Shown here piece by piece: positions 23,101-32,281 of a DNA stretch of 64,000 nt; position 1 is the stretch's first letter, and every line of letters starts with the position of its first letter. The notes beneath the pieces are model-generated. The model was not told where the DNA came from, ran no database searches, and was given only the letters and a program-made list of their open reading frames with translations. Source of the stretch: Sipunculus nudus (taxonomy: Eukaryota > Annelida > Sipuncula > Golfingiida > Sipunculidae); contig CM049320.1 in the NCBI GenBank assembly GCA_026874595.1, forward strand, positions 16,258,988 to 16,322,987, in the 5' to 3' direction. The position numbers and the translations under genes are program-made.

Positions 23101-25121
23101 GCTGCACCTTCTTCATCACTTGGTCTTGGTGACTCAGTTTCAGAAGCATTTTGACTGGTTGAGGACTGTTGATGTGAGCTTTTGACCTTGTTGTTGTCAT
23201 GAAGTACAGTGGGATGACGACCCTTGCATTTATGACAGGTGTGGCGGATCCTGCACTGCTTCACAAAGTGACCTGTGCGCAGACAACCGAAACATCTTTT
23301 CTGCTCTTGAATAAAAGAGTGTCTCTCTTTGATGGCCTTCCCACTGAAGATGGTACAAGTAGAAAGATTGTGTCCTCCTTTACAAAATGGGCACGGCCTT
23401 TCCGGCTTTTGCTCCTTATCAGGTGATTTTCCAGCACCGGTAGTTAGGGTACGTGCTGATTTCCTAGCATCCCCATGCAATTTGAATTCAAAAGTACTTT
23501 CGGTCCCTTTGATAGCAGAGATTGATGCCACCGGATCACAAACAACTCTGGCTTCCTTCGCCACAAAGGTCGCAAATGTGGTGAAGCTGGGATATTCACC
23601 TGTTCTGTCGAGCCATTCAGTAACTTGTCTACTCCAACGGGTAATGGCCCAGTCAGGAAGCTTTGCGGCCATTTTCTGATTTTCCTTGCAGTCATCTAGT
23701 ACTTGTAAGCCCCTGACATGTGGCATAGCGTCTAAGCAAGCCTTTAGAAAGTCTGCATATTTCTGGAGAGCTGGTCCATCTCTTTGGCCGACCTTAGGCC
23801 ACTTATCTAATTTGTTTCTAAAGGCTTCCTGCACCTTGAAGGGATGTCCATACCGTTTCTCTAGGGTTTCCCAGGCCCGTTGATAGTCCTCTTCACAGGT
23901 ACCGAAGAAACATCCAGCTATGGCTTCTTTAGCATCCCCTGCTATATACTGTTGTAGGTAGTATATTTTCTCTTCCGCACTTATTCCTTTATTCTCTATC
24001 AGCGTCTTAAAACTCCTTTTAAAGGAGACAAACTCAATGGGACTGCCACTGAAAACCCTTGGCGTTGGCACTGGGAGTCGATTCCTGTCCATTGCGTTTG
24101 CTAAGGCAAGTACCAGGGACGATTCACCTTTTGCATTCCCTGTGTCAGGCAGGTTTGTTGGAAGGGATGGCATAGGAGGGATAAAAGCTGGAGCTTGTGG
24201 GTTTAACACAGGATCGTGTGGGTTCTGAGTAGATGATGAGGCGCTCAGCTCACTTGCTACCTCCTCACTGTTGGTAGCTGCCGCAATAAACACTTTAAGT
24301 TTAGCATCGCCCTCCTCTACTTCCTGTTCTGCTCTCAGAATTTCGAGTTTTCGACGCTGAGCCTCTACTTCCTCGTCCTTTCTTCTCCTTTCGGCTTCAA
24401 GATGCAAGAGGTAGGCCCTTTCTTGTTCTTGCCTGGTCAGTGCCATGACACGAACACGCTTAACGGCGAGGTCTGCAGCAGTTTCAACTGCTTTTTCACT
24501 GACGCTTTTTGCTGATGATCTCACGCTGCTTTCAGTGGCCGCGCTGTACACTGAGGAAGCATAGGTCTTTTTTAAAGCCTTCAGGTGAACAACTTCCTCT
24601 CTCAAATTAAACGCCTTAACTCCAACTTCGGAGATTCTCAAGTTAAGGTGAGATAACATGTCCCCTTTACAGGCCGTAGCTGTGTCCATCCTGCGTTGGA
24701 AGGCAGTAAAGTCGTTTATGATTGGTATGTTTGTTCTTAAGTCTTCATAAACTCCTTCCACCTTTTTGTAAGCCTTTTCAAGACCTTCTTGCAGATCGAA
24801 CAGTTCTTCTTCACTGCAGTCCCTTTTAATGCTTTCTCTGATCTGAAGTAACTCCAGTTTGAATGTGTTGTAAACTTTGTTGAATTCTCTTTCCTTTGAT
24901 TTTAACTGCTCAGCTCTGAACTGTAGAGATTTCTCAGTCGGCCTATGATCTCGCGTAGAACGCCGTAAATCATGATGTTCAGGATCGGCTTCCTGCTGAC
25001 TGTCCTGTCTTTCACTAGACAGCTGCCTGTTGTATTCTGAGATTACAGTGGTCTCAATTGATTCACTCAGATGGGTAGTCTCTTGAGCAAGTGCGTCTGC
25101 TTTTTCCTTGTGATCAGCCAT
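20172..25121 (-). CDS. BEL/Pao Gag-Pol polyprotein, integrase truncated (1649 aa)
   Basis: One uninterrupted frame encodes capsid-like and replication proteins of a BEL/Pao retrotransposon. In order: charged, probably coiled-coil N-terminus (about 60-275); Gag-like DUF1759 region (about 345-500, FSGSPIEFVSFKRSF); zinc knuckles (C577/C580/H584/C589, C610/C613/H618/C623, C629/C632/H636/H641); aspartic protease with D711 in LLDTQSDN; reverse transcriptase with D1049 and YVDD at 1127-1130; RNase H with D1309, E1352, D1382 and D1428. Last is the start of the integrase zinc-binding domain (H1607/H1609, QHQGRGQTL, GYWIIGGS). The frame ends at ADFIRNLTFQV, just where the CxxC half of the zinc finger should begin. 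The whole DDE core is absent. The start is the first ATG after the 5' LTR leader. Shadow ORFs on the plus strand are ignored. Confidence 0.92.
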   Translation of the reverse strand: MADHKEKADALAQETTHLSESIETTVISEYNRQLSSERQDSQQEADPEHHDLRRSTRDHRPTEKSLQFRAEQLKSKEREFNKVYNTFKLELLQIRESIKRDCSEEELFDLQEGLEKAYKKVEGVYEDLRTNIPIINDFTAFQRRMDTATACKGDMLSHLNLRISEVGVKAFNLREEVVHLKALKKTYASSVYSAATESSVRSSAKSVSEKAVETAADLAVKRVRVMALTRQEQERAYLLHLEAERRRKDEEVEAQRRKLEILRAEQEVEEGDAKLKVFIAAATNSEEVASELSASSSTQNPHDPVLNPQAPAFIPPMPSLPTNLPDTGNAKGESSLVLALANAMDRNRLPVPTPRVFSGSPIEFVSFKRSFKTLIENKGISAEEKIYYLQQYIAGDAKEAIAGCFFGTCEEDYQRAWETLEKRYGHPFKVQEAFRNKLDKWPKVGQRDGPALQKYADFLKACLDAMPHVRGLQVLDDCKENQKMAAKLPDWAITRWSRQVTEWLDRTGEYPSFTTFATFVAKEARVVCDPVASISAIKGTESTFEFKLHGDARKSARTLTTGAGKSPDKEQKPERPCPFCKGGHNLSTCTIFSGKAIKERHSFIQEQKRCFGCLRTGHFVKQCRIRHTCHKCKGRHPTVLHDNNKVKSSHQQSSTSQNASETESPRPSDEEGAAVSLNASSGNSSTTNVVPVWLSSAQNPQSEKLVYALLDTQSDNTFIDERVCEGLSVPTESVKLKLTTLLGKDVSVICDRVSGLRVRGYTSGQYIDLPSAYTQSFIPLDRQHIPKSETVKSWNHLASIAPEMPPLMDCEIGLLIGYNCSTALAPRQVITGETGQPYAVKTDLGWSIVGSLATINSTEVSGFCHRTSLKEAPPVTPLDVLNLLESDFRDSKSRDVITSQDDIKFLQILENSIVKNAKDHFELPLPFRTRPELPNNRKLADIRLSNLKKRLDSNPQYKERYTQTIEETLKDGHAELAEGVPNPGELYYIPHHGVWHPKKPDKLRVVFDCSARYRGESLNDHLLSGPDLTNNLFGVLCRFRRHPVAVMCDVEKMFHQFHVSPDDRNYLRFLWWEGGDTSKEPLDYRMNVHLFGATSSPGCANFGLKHLAKTYGEKYPLAASFLSQDFYVDDGVTSVESVQVAKRLVKEARELCSLGKLRLHKFLSNNRSVIESIPVSERAKGIQEVNLQRDDLPVERTLGLHWNTEPDVFTFQLQVKEHPNTRRGILATVASVYDPLGFIAPFVLQGKAILQEMCKRGTAWDEPISDSLRPRWEEWKKDIRNLCKIQIPRCYKPSDLNSVSRVEIHHFSDASTKGYGMCSYLRFVGPERAHCCLVASKARVSPVKVVTIPRLELTAAMVAAKMSIKLKEELQIPIDGEYFWSDSQIVLAYISNDAKRFHVFVANRVQCIREHTDVKQWHYVTTENNPADHASRGLSADELLTTNWFTGPEFLQRADWTATSSINPSLMVGDPEVRVQALNVKSTSSNDILERLSRFSDWNLLTRIVARIRRIVPGRPQDKFLNVSEINQAAHCVIKLVQQAAFRDELQALCRNKEVASTSKLHSLCPYMENGVIRVGGRLRSSSMGLDQKHPLVLPKDGHITKIIIEHCHKQIQHQGRGQTLNQIRSQGYWIIGGSKAVADFIRNLTFQV

Positions 25122-25369
25122 TTTTCTCTGTTTTTAGTGTAACAGTCAGTGAACTTTATCATGCACAACAGGTTTCCTTCACAATCCTTAGGCGTAGCAG
25201 GAGTCAGCAGGTATAGGTAACTCTTAGGACCTGCATCAACAATTAACTGCGACACCACTTGAAGATACAACTCATCTCATTGACTGATGTGACCATGACC
25301 CTTGGAGAATCACGTTATCACTGACGGTAATTTTCACTGAATTGTCCACTCGGAAGTAAAAGTTTCGAC
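25122..25369 (-). other. 5' leader of the BEL/Pao element
   Basis: This is non-coding sequence between the 5' LTR and the Gag start. A tRNA primer-binding site would be expected next to the LTR. The sequence there (GTCGAAACTTTTACTTCC in element orientation) was not matched to a specific tRNA. Confidence 0.5.
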
Positions 25370-26591
25370 TGTAGCGGCCTCCACCCCTGATCTTATTTTA
25401 GCCTCGAATCGCACGGGTCATCATGAAGCGAAGACAATGTAGTATAAAATGTTTATTCTGTTCTTTCTATTTCACAGCTTTCAATATCCATCTACAATCC
25501 TTTCTTCGCTCTCTACTTTATCAATGACTGGGTTGACTAGGCTGACCAATAACCGGATTGACCAATGATTGACCAGATTGACCAGATTGACCAGATTGAC
25601 CGTCGAAACTGAAGAAAAAGTAAAGAAAATCCCTGACAGATCTAGGAATAACTAATTAATAAATCTATAAACAAATTAGACCTATATAAAATAATTGAAA
25701 TTCAGACAGCAATTAGATATATAATTTGTACGTATGCTAGTGAATTAATATCCCTGACTATCAATAACAGATTCCCTTTTAGCCACACTAACGGATGCAC
25801 AACTGTATCAACTGTCAAGAAAATATTTAACTGATTAAAATAAACAGACACAAAACAGACTTAATTACAATACATTTAGCCTCTAAGACAAGCATAGATT
25901 AAAAACTGAATAAAAATAAAATACTCTTAGCAGCTGCATACTATGATACATAGACCATGAGAGATTATTTAGATCATGAAGTATTATCTATTTCAACTTA
26001 AGAAATTGGTTACAATATTAGCTATTACTGTTTACAGACCTAGCAAGCTCCAGATAATCAACCTGACAGACATGTTACACAGCTGACTATTCATATTCTA
26101 CAAAAACTGTTAATTCTGACATAATATTGATAATAGAACTTAAGAAATATGTGTAACCCTTGTTTAACAAGCATCTTATATAAAGTTATCCTTTACCTTA
26201 TGGCTTCTCTGGGGTAGGACCACGGTTAAAATCTTCTTTTCTCTAATGCTTGCTGACTTGTTGACTTTACTTAAAGGACTACGTGGCAACTACGTCACTT
26301 CCCCCCAGCCCATGCAGCAAGGACAGTCCAGACGGCGAGGACAGTACAGACCAGGGCAAGAAATGGGGACAGATACACTTGTAAACAAACCCTTGCCATG
26401 AGGGTATAATATGATACACACAGACTGTCCCCAGCCACGAGCTACCCTGTACACAGTGGACAGCCTGCCTAGGGTCACTCAGGTCATAACAAAGACACCA
26501 GACACCCAGTCCCTGGATAGTATCAGCTACTGCTAAGGCCCTCATGGCTTGAGGTCTAATTCTCTAAAGGATTGAGCAGCTGCCATTTACA
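25370..26591 (-). repeat. 5' LTR of the BEL/Pao element
   Basis: This is a 1222-bp direct repeat of 18851-20072 with TGTA...TACA ends. In element orientation it is the upstream LTR and should carry the promoter. No TATA box could be assigned with confidence. Confidence 0.9.
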
Positions 26592-27000
26592 ATATAGGAA
26601 ATAAAGAAGGCCTAATCCCCCCCCCCCGGAAAAAAAAAACGTGAACTATACTTCACCATTGCCATCTGGGACCTGGGTGTAGTTATATTATGAAAAAAAT
26701 AAATATATGGATCTTGGTTGCGTCCTTAACCCAGGTCCCGTGGCACACCCCTCAACACGCACACCTAGCCCAACTGCTCACTCAATAAATGCTGCTGATC
26801 GATGCATATAATGTTTTGAACCCCTTATTAAAAAGGGATTTTTGTGGCTCCCACATCAACCCCCCCCCCCCCCCCGGGGACCGCCACTGCTAAATTTCGT
26901 TGCGTGCATGTAATCTCCGGAAAGTCAAATTCGTGCATATTAACCACTATATACACAATGCACACAATAACAAAAAAATCGTGCGTACAGCGTTTTACAT
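26592..27000. other. Non-genic stretch with poly-C tracts
   Basis: No gene is seen. C homopolymers lie at about 26619-26627 and 26861-26875. The sequence leads into a palindrome array. Confidence 0.4.
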
Positions 27001-27140
27001 GCACGATATTCGTGTGTATAACGAGCAATTCACACGATAATTCGTGTGCATTACATGACTATATGCACGATATCGTGTATATTGTGCACTATAATATGCA
27101 CGATATCGTGCGTATAACATCGTGTGTGCACGATATAGTG
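27001..27140. repeat. Array of TGCACGATATCGTGCA-type palindromes (locus 2)
   Basis: Palindromes start near 27001, 27031, 27064, 27097 and 27128, about 30-33 bp apart. The best copies are TGCACGATATCGTG at 27064 and 27097; variants replace GCAC with CACAC. The motif is the same as at 16074-16218. Spacers are AT-rich and unlike one another. Single half-sites (CGTGCA) extend upstream to about 26903. Confidence 0.65.
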
Positions 27141-27362
27141 ATGGCAGCGCCATCTGGCGAACTGTGTGGAATGTTTTGCCGATATATAATTAGGCCGACT
27201 TTTACCAATGCAAAGTGGGTACCGGTGCACTCAGGGCACCGCTTGGTCTGACGGGGGAGCCCCAGTGTGACGTCATCGCTTCGCGGACCCATCGCAAAAT
27301 ATGGCCACCAACTCAACAATGCCCGCTGCAGAATAAACCTTGCAGCCACTGTATTCCCAAAG
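27141..27362 (+). promoter_or_regulatory. Putative promoter and first non-coding exon, possibly of the polyhomeotic gene
   Basis: This is a GC-rich island in AT-rich DNA. It contains GGCAGCGCCATCTGGCGA (27142-27159), resembling a CTCF core site; a perfect CRE, TGACGTCA (27268-27275); and ATATGGCCACC, similar to a YY1 site. At 27362/27363, CCCAAAG|GTGAGC is a near-consensus splice donor. The next clear plus-strand acceptor with a coding exon is at 31337. The link to that gene is inference; no TATA box or initiator was identified. Confidence 0.3.
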
Positions 27363-28550
27363 GTGAGCGCTGCAAGCCGAGAGGTATAGGCCACACATCA
27401 AAAATCCCTTTATACTAGCTAGTTGTAGATGCAAGGGGAATATAGTTGAAAGGGTTACGACGATTTTGGACGAATTGTTCCACTGGGGTTGTCCCTCTGT
27501 GGGGACACAAACCCATCTATCACTCACTCTGTCTGTCTGCGTGGACTGGCGCCCTGCCCAATTAACAGCATTTGCAAATATTTAATAATCCCGATTTTAC
27601 TATCACATGCGCATCTTCCTTTTTTCATCCATGATGTCGTCATGTATTTGTGATTTTGTTTTGCATGTGAATACAAATTCATTTAAAATCCTGTGTTGGA
27701 TGAACTGGCAGTACTGCCTGGCTTGAATGGCTTTCAATCTTCTGTCAGTTCTGAACTGCTGCAGTCTGTTTCACTGCCCCTGTCCACCAGTTTTTTCTGT
27801 GATTAGCTCCACGTGAAACAAATTTGCCTACCAAAATTTGCACCTATTGTAGAATGAGGAAAATGTGTATCTATTAATTGCTACCATACCTATAACCCTA
27901 CTTATGATACAAAGATTTATTTTATGGCATGGTTTATTTGGCTTGCCTAACAAATAATCACAAAAGAAACAGGTGAACGAGGATAGTGAAATGGACAACA
28001 GTCCTTATCAGATAAGCTTCATAAGCTATAAGGCTGTACCATGAAAACCACAATAGAATATGGGTATTATATTAGGATAATGTCTTATAATTGGGGCATC
28101 ACCATGAATCCGATTGGCAGTGGCATGAGTGAGCTTTATTAGGAGCATTTACAGGGAGTCATTAACTTCTTAAATATGAGTTTTTTCATACAAATATCAG
28201 TCTTATTTATTTCTAAATTAAAGGCTTAAAAATATTTTTAAACAACTTTAACAGTGTTTCTGGAGAAGGAGTTGTAAAAAAATATGATTATCTTATCATC
28301 ACTAGCCAATCACATGCTGCTTGATGTGTCTTATGATTCATGGAGCCACATCAGTATTAGTTTTTTAGACTAAGGTGGCGCAAATTTTATTCATTAGCAT
28401 AAACTAAATGCGGCACATTGTGAAAGAATACCTTCTATTTAATATTCATTTAGGCCCTATTGGAAGTCTTTTAGCCTGGCTCACACGTATACATTTCAGA
28501 TATTCTCCTAGGGGGTCAGGAATGCAAAAACGGGTACAACGCTGCAAGAT
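27363..28550 (+). other. Non-genic stretch, possibly first-intron sequence
   Basis: No exon or repeat was recognised. Short ORFs on both strands look random. Confidence 0.35.
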
Positions 28551-29072
28551 ATATATATATGTTGAGGGAAGAATGAGAATCTGGGAAGATCCACAATCCT
28601 CCCGGGAAAAATGAGAATTCTGATTTTTCCAGGGAATAATTAGAATTCCCATTCTTCCCAGGAAAAATGAGAATCATTTCATACTATGATTTGATTCTCA
28701 TTTTTCCCGGGATGATTGAGAATTATGATTTTCTGAAAAAGAGAGATAAGTATGAAAAAAAATAAAAGAGTTAAGTAGGCATCAGTAATTCCAATTCTTC
28801 CTGGGAAGAATGAGAATTCTCATTTTTCCCAGGTTTGAATTTCAAAACTGAATTACAATCTCTCCCAGGAAAAATGAGAATTCTCAATTTTTCCAGGAGA
28901 GACTGGAATTCTCATTTGTCCCAGGAAGAATGAGAATTCTTCCCGGGAAGAATGGGAATCCCTTCATACCATCTCTTGATTCTCAGTTTTCCTGGGAAAA
29001 ATCAGAATTCTAATTTTCCTCGGGAGGATTCCGGATCTTCCCAGATTTTCATTCTTCCCTCGACATATACAT
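28551..29072. mobile_element. Foldback element with arms of about 80 bp
   Basis: 28551-28633 and 28989-29072 are imperfect reverse complements. Both contain GAGGGAAGAATGA, CTGGGAAGATCC and a cluster around AATTCTGATTTTTCC. The interior is built from shuffled copies of ATGAGAATTCTCATTTTTCC, itself largely palindromic. It encodes nothing. The arms start at AT-rich TATATATG on the left and CATATACATA on the right; no clear target duplication is seen. Confidence 0.6.
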
Positions 29073-30367
29073 AGAGGCATGTTTTTTTTACAAGGCTTAA
29101 AGAAATACTGCTGGGCAGGCATTGATGTGTTCCAGTCGCGTGTCTGGTGGCAAACCATACCTGCCTGCAGCTGCCCAGCATGAGCAAATCTCTGAATTGT
29201 ATCATTCATCAGTACACAGAATGTTTTGTAAAATGAAAAAAATATGAGTATTTATTGTTTGTTGTATACATGAATACATTGAAAACTAAGATTTGTGGTT
29301 GAATTCTAACCTATAAGGGAAGAGTTGGGGATGGAATTTAGCTAAATTTGAGTACATGTTCTGTTAGAGACTCAAGTGGAAGTAGTATATGTTCATCAAT
29401 GACTAACCATTCTTATCCAAAATGAGTTGCGTATTCTAACGAGGCAGAGTATTTTATTGCAATTTTTTTCAGTACATGGCTCGCAATATCCCACATTTTA
29501 TCAGGCATCTGTCTGTTCAATCAAGAAGGTTAAAATAAGACAGGGGATAGTACTTAGAACTTTAACCAGCATCATAGCAGCCGGGGTCCCAGTCCCCAAG
29601 GATTTGTTGCCAATGCCTAATATGCCAGCCTGAGCAGGGTTTCCTGTATGCAGTGATGCATGTCATTTAAACTGATTTAATCAGAAATTTGTGCTCAAGT
29701 GAAAACCAACACATATGATATCCGTTGGCGGGTTTCAGAAACCATGAAGCATGCAGGGTGATGTGTGTGATACATGACTGAATTCAGGTTTTCTTGAGCC
29801 CAGCTAAGCTTGACAAACCCTGATGATGGTTTAATTAACATTATAAAGGTACTAACTTGTTACCTTTATATCAGTGATACTTTTATTTATCTTTTTTTTG
29901 CTATTATACAAATGATTTTATATTTTTTTAATTGTCATGAGAGTTTCTAACCTATCTACCATTTCTACCCATGGAAGAAAGTATTTTTACCATATTGGTA
30001 ATTCGGGTAATTAACATATAGGGTGCCAACCCTGCTGCCTATGGTACTTGACACAGAATGCTTCTTGTATTCGAGGTCTGTTGTTAGTGAGACACCTAAT
30101 AAAAGTCAAACAGTGCAATTACTGAGTCTGATGCTGCTTCATTCAGCTAAGCATAAGCATTGGTTTTCTGGATGATTTGCATGAAATTTTATGCAAGCAG
30201 AAGTTAAATTTAATGCATGCACAGTCAATCGTTATGATCATTTGTGTCCATGTAAATCACTTAAAACATTATGTCAGTATTTGTCATGTTCTCTTTTGAT
30301 GATTAAACTTTTAATTCTGAATATTGTATTGCAAGAAGTGGGTAATGATATTTTGGACTAATGTGGT
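29073..30367. other. Non-genic stretch
   Basis: No gene or clear repeat was recognised. Short ORFs at its edges belong to repeat composition or chance. Confidence 0.35.
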
Positions 30368-30776
30368 CAGGGTTTTACATGGGTATAAACCAGGCCGGGT
30401 AAAATAGGTTTTACCCAGGTATTGCCCAGGACTCCTGGGTTTTACCCCTAATTGCTATTGATTAGAGTAATTTGCTCTGCTGCTCAGCAAATTGTGATGT
30501 AAAGTGAGAGTGGTAAAGGGCTCCTTTTAGACAGGGGTGATGTGGTCAGAGCCACTTGGTTTGCTACCAATATTCACAAAATGTGGATATTACTTTTCCT
30601 GACCAGTCAGAAAGAGTCTAAGCTTTGGTTATACTAGATAAAAATTTAAAGCAAATGAACATGGGGGAAAAAGCTGGGCTAAACCCTGGGTAAAACCTAA
30701 GTAAAATACTTTTAACCCAGGTTTTACCCACAGGGTTGGGTAAAATAGGTTTTACCCTGGTCACATGTGAACCCTG
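30368..30776. mobile_element. hAT-type MITE, about 409 bp, degenerate
   Basis: The element starts CAGGGTTTTACATG and ends CACATGTGAACCCTG, imperfect inverted repeats with CAGGG ends typical of hAT elements. Sub-terminal GGGTAAAATAGGTTTTACCC motifs occur on both sides. The flanking 8-mers AATGTGGT and AACTTGAT agree at five of eight positions, consistent with an old target duplication. Confidence 0.55.
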
Positions 30777-31337
30777 AACTTGATACTGGATGTTGATCTG
30801 AGTCTGAACATAAACAAATTATTGAAATTTAAAGGAGCCTGTTCTGATATCAGACATCTATTAACTAAAGATAATCCCTTGAACATTTGATAAATGTACG
30901 CCAGTAAATGCCAATTCGACATCTCCGGGCTGTTCGATTTTGTTTTATTTCCATGTGCTTGTAAAGTGGACCGCCCACCAAAACAATCTCAAAACATTCC
31001 ACAAGGTCATCTAGAGGCAAGCCAGTTTTGGAAAGGCTGTTTTGCAAACAGGGATCTTTAAACTTTGCACCTGTGCAACCAACCACCTGAGGTTACATTG
31101 TTTTCCATTTGTCAACGTTGCTTTGTTTACACACAGCTTGAAGATAAACAAGCTCACACATTCTTCACAGACACATTATAACAACTAAACAGGATTAATC
31201 TAGATTTCCTAAACTTGTTTGCAAAGTAATCCAGAAATCATTAATTCTAACAAAAAAGTAGTGAATAGCTGGTTTTATTTTAATTGTAATAACAGTTGTA
31301 GAAAGAACGTATATGATTATCATTTATTTGATTTCAG

Positions 31338-31846
31338 ATTCTAACTTTCCAGCAGTTACTAATCGGTCATGAGTGACCAGCAGGGTAAGGCTACCGGTCA
31401 GGATGGGGGAGGGACAACACAGTCCAGTACAGGCAGCACTCTGGTGACCCCTACAATACAGGGCTCAATCACACAACCAGGTATGAACCAGGCCCCGCAG
31501 GGAGTGACAGCAACCCCCCAGAACCAGCAGCATCAAATACCAATCCAAGCAGCAAACCCCACCCCAATACCCACACCAACACCTGGGGCGATGCCCGCAC
31601 CCCCTCCAGCTACGCCACAGCCCATGCAGCCCCACCAGGGTGTTACCCACATGATGGTCCCTCAAGGCCCACCGGGGGCGCCACTGCCACCTGGGGCAAC
31701 AATCCGCAGCAACCTGCCGCAGGTGTCTCTGTCACAGATGCCCGGGGTGCAGGTGATTCAGCAGCCACTGCACAGCCCCCCATATCTGAACCCGTTCTAC
31801 AGCCAGCCACAGTTCCAGATGTTACAGAACACGGCAGCAGTTCAAG
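31338..31846 (+). CDS. PHC: PHC exon with start codon (residues 1-159)
   Basis: The acceptor is TTTGATTTCAG at 31327-31337. The start ATG is at 31369, preceded in frame by a TAA at 31360-31362 within the exon, so this start is well fixed for the spliced transcript. G at -3 gives fair initiation context. The donor is TTCAAG|GTCAGT at 31846/31847 (phase 1). It encodes MSDQQGKATGQDGGG and then Thr/Gln/Pro-rich low-complexity sequence with repeated PTP and PPPATPQPMQP. The open frame running on to 31911 is intron read-through. Confidence 0.93.
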
Positions 31847-32281
31847 GTCAGTGCTACAATGTAATGATAATAAAAAATGGAATTCTGTTTCGTTTGGAGA
31901 TGGTTTTCTGAAAAAGCTTGTATTTTATTCTGTGTTTGATTTGAAGCCGCTTTTTATTAAGAGAAGATCATATTTATTGAGAAATTTTAGGATAAAATTT
32001 TACATCCTTTTGGACTTTTTGGTTGTACAGGTGTAAACTGACCATGCATAAGTACTAGGGCTTAATGCCACCTCATGATAGCAGGATAGTCAGATATTGT
32101 ATTTGTATCATTTATTATACTATTCAATCATTATGTTGATCATGTTTGGTCATTTAATGGAAAGTGATGATTTACATTTAACAGTAGTTTGCAGTATCAA
32201 ACTTGTAAGATTGAAAGTAATTTGACAGAAACAACTTGAAAAGTCATCCGTTGAGCCTTTACTGTTGAATATATATAGTTT
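31847..32281 (+). other. PHC intron sequence before the family A element
   Basis: AT-rich intron sequence with no recognised feature. Confidence 0.4.

Larger units (their letters stand above)
18851..26591 (-). mobile_element. BEL/Pao LTR retrotransposon, young, lacking the integrase core
   Basis: It consists of two 1222-bp direct repeats (18851-20072 and 25370-26591) around one long minus-strand frame. In element orientation it runs 5' LTR (25370-26591), a 248-bp leader, gag-pol ORF (25121 to 20172), a 99-bp tail ending in a purine-rich GGTGGGAG, and 3' LTR. Both LTRs begin TGTA and end TACA. CAATA (18846-18850) recurs at 26590-26594, a possible 5-bp target duplication, although it overlaps the last bases of the LTR. 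The LTRs differ at only one position by eye, so insertion was recent. The polyprotein stops inside the integrase zinc-binding region, so the copy cannot supply its own integrase. Confidence 0.9.

Noticed and set aside
21406-24228. Plus-strand ORFs of 60-116 residues under the BEL/Pao polyprotein
   Set aside because: They are shadows of the 1649-codon minus-strand frame, which has clear conserved domains.
27001-27140. CRISPR-like array of palindromes with spacers of similar length
   Set aside because: The repeats are short and variable, spacers are AT-rich and not unique in character, there are no cas genes, and the context is an animal genome.
31847-31911. Extension of the first PHC coding exon to its open-frame stop at 31911
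   Set aside because: A good donor at 31846/31847 and correct phase with the next exon show that this is intron.
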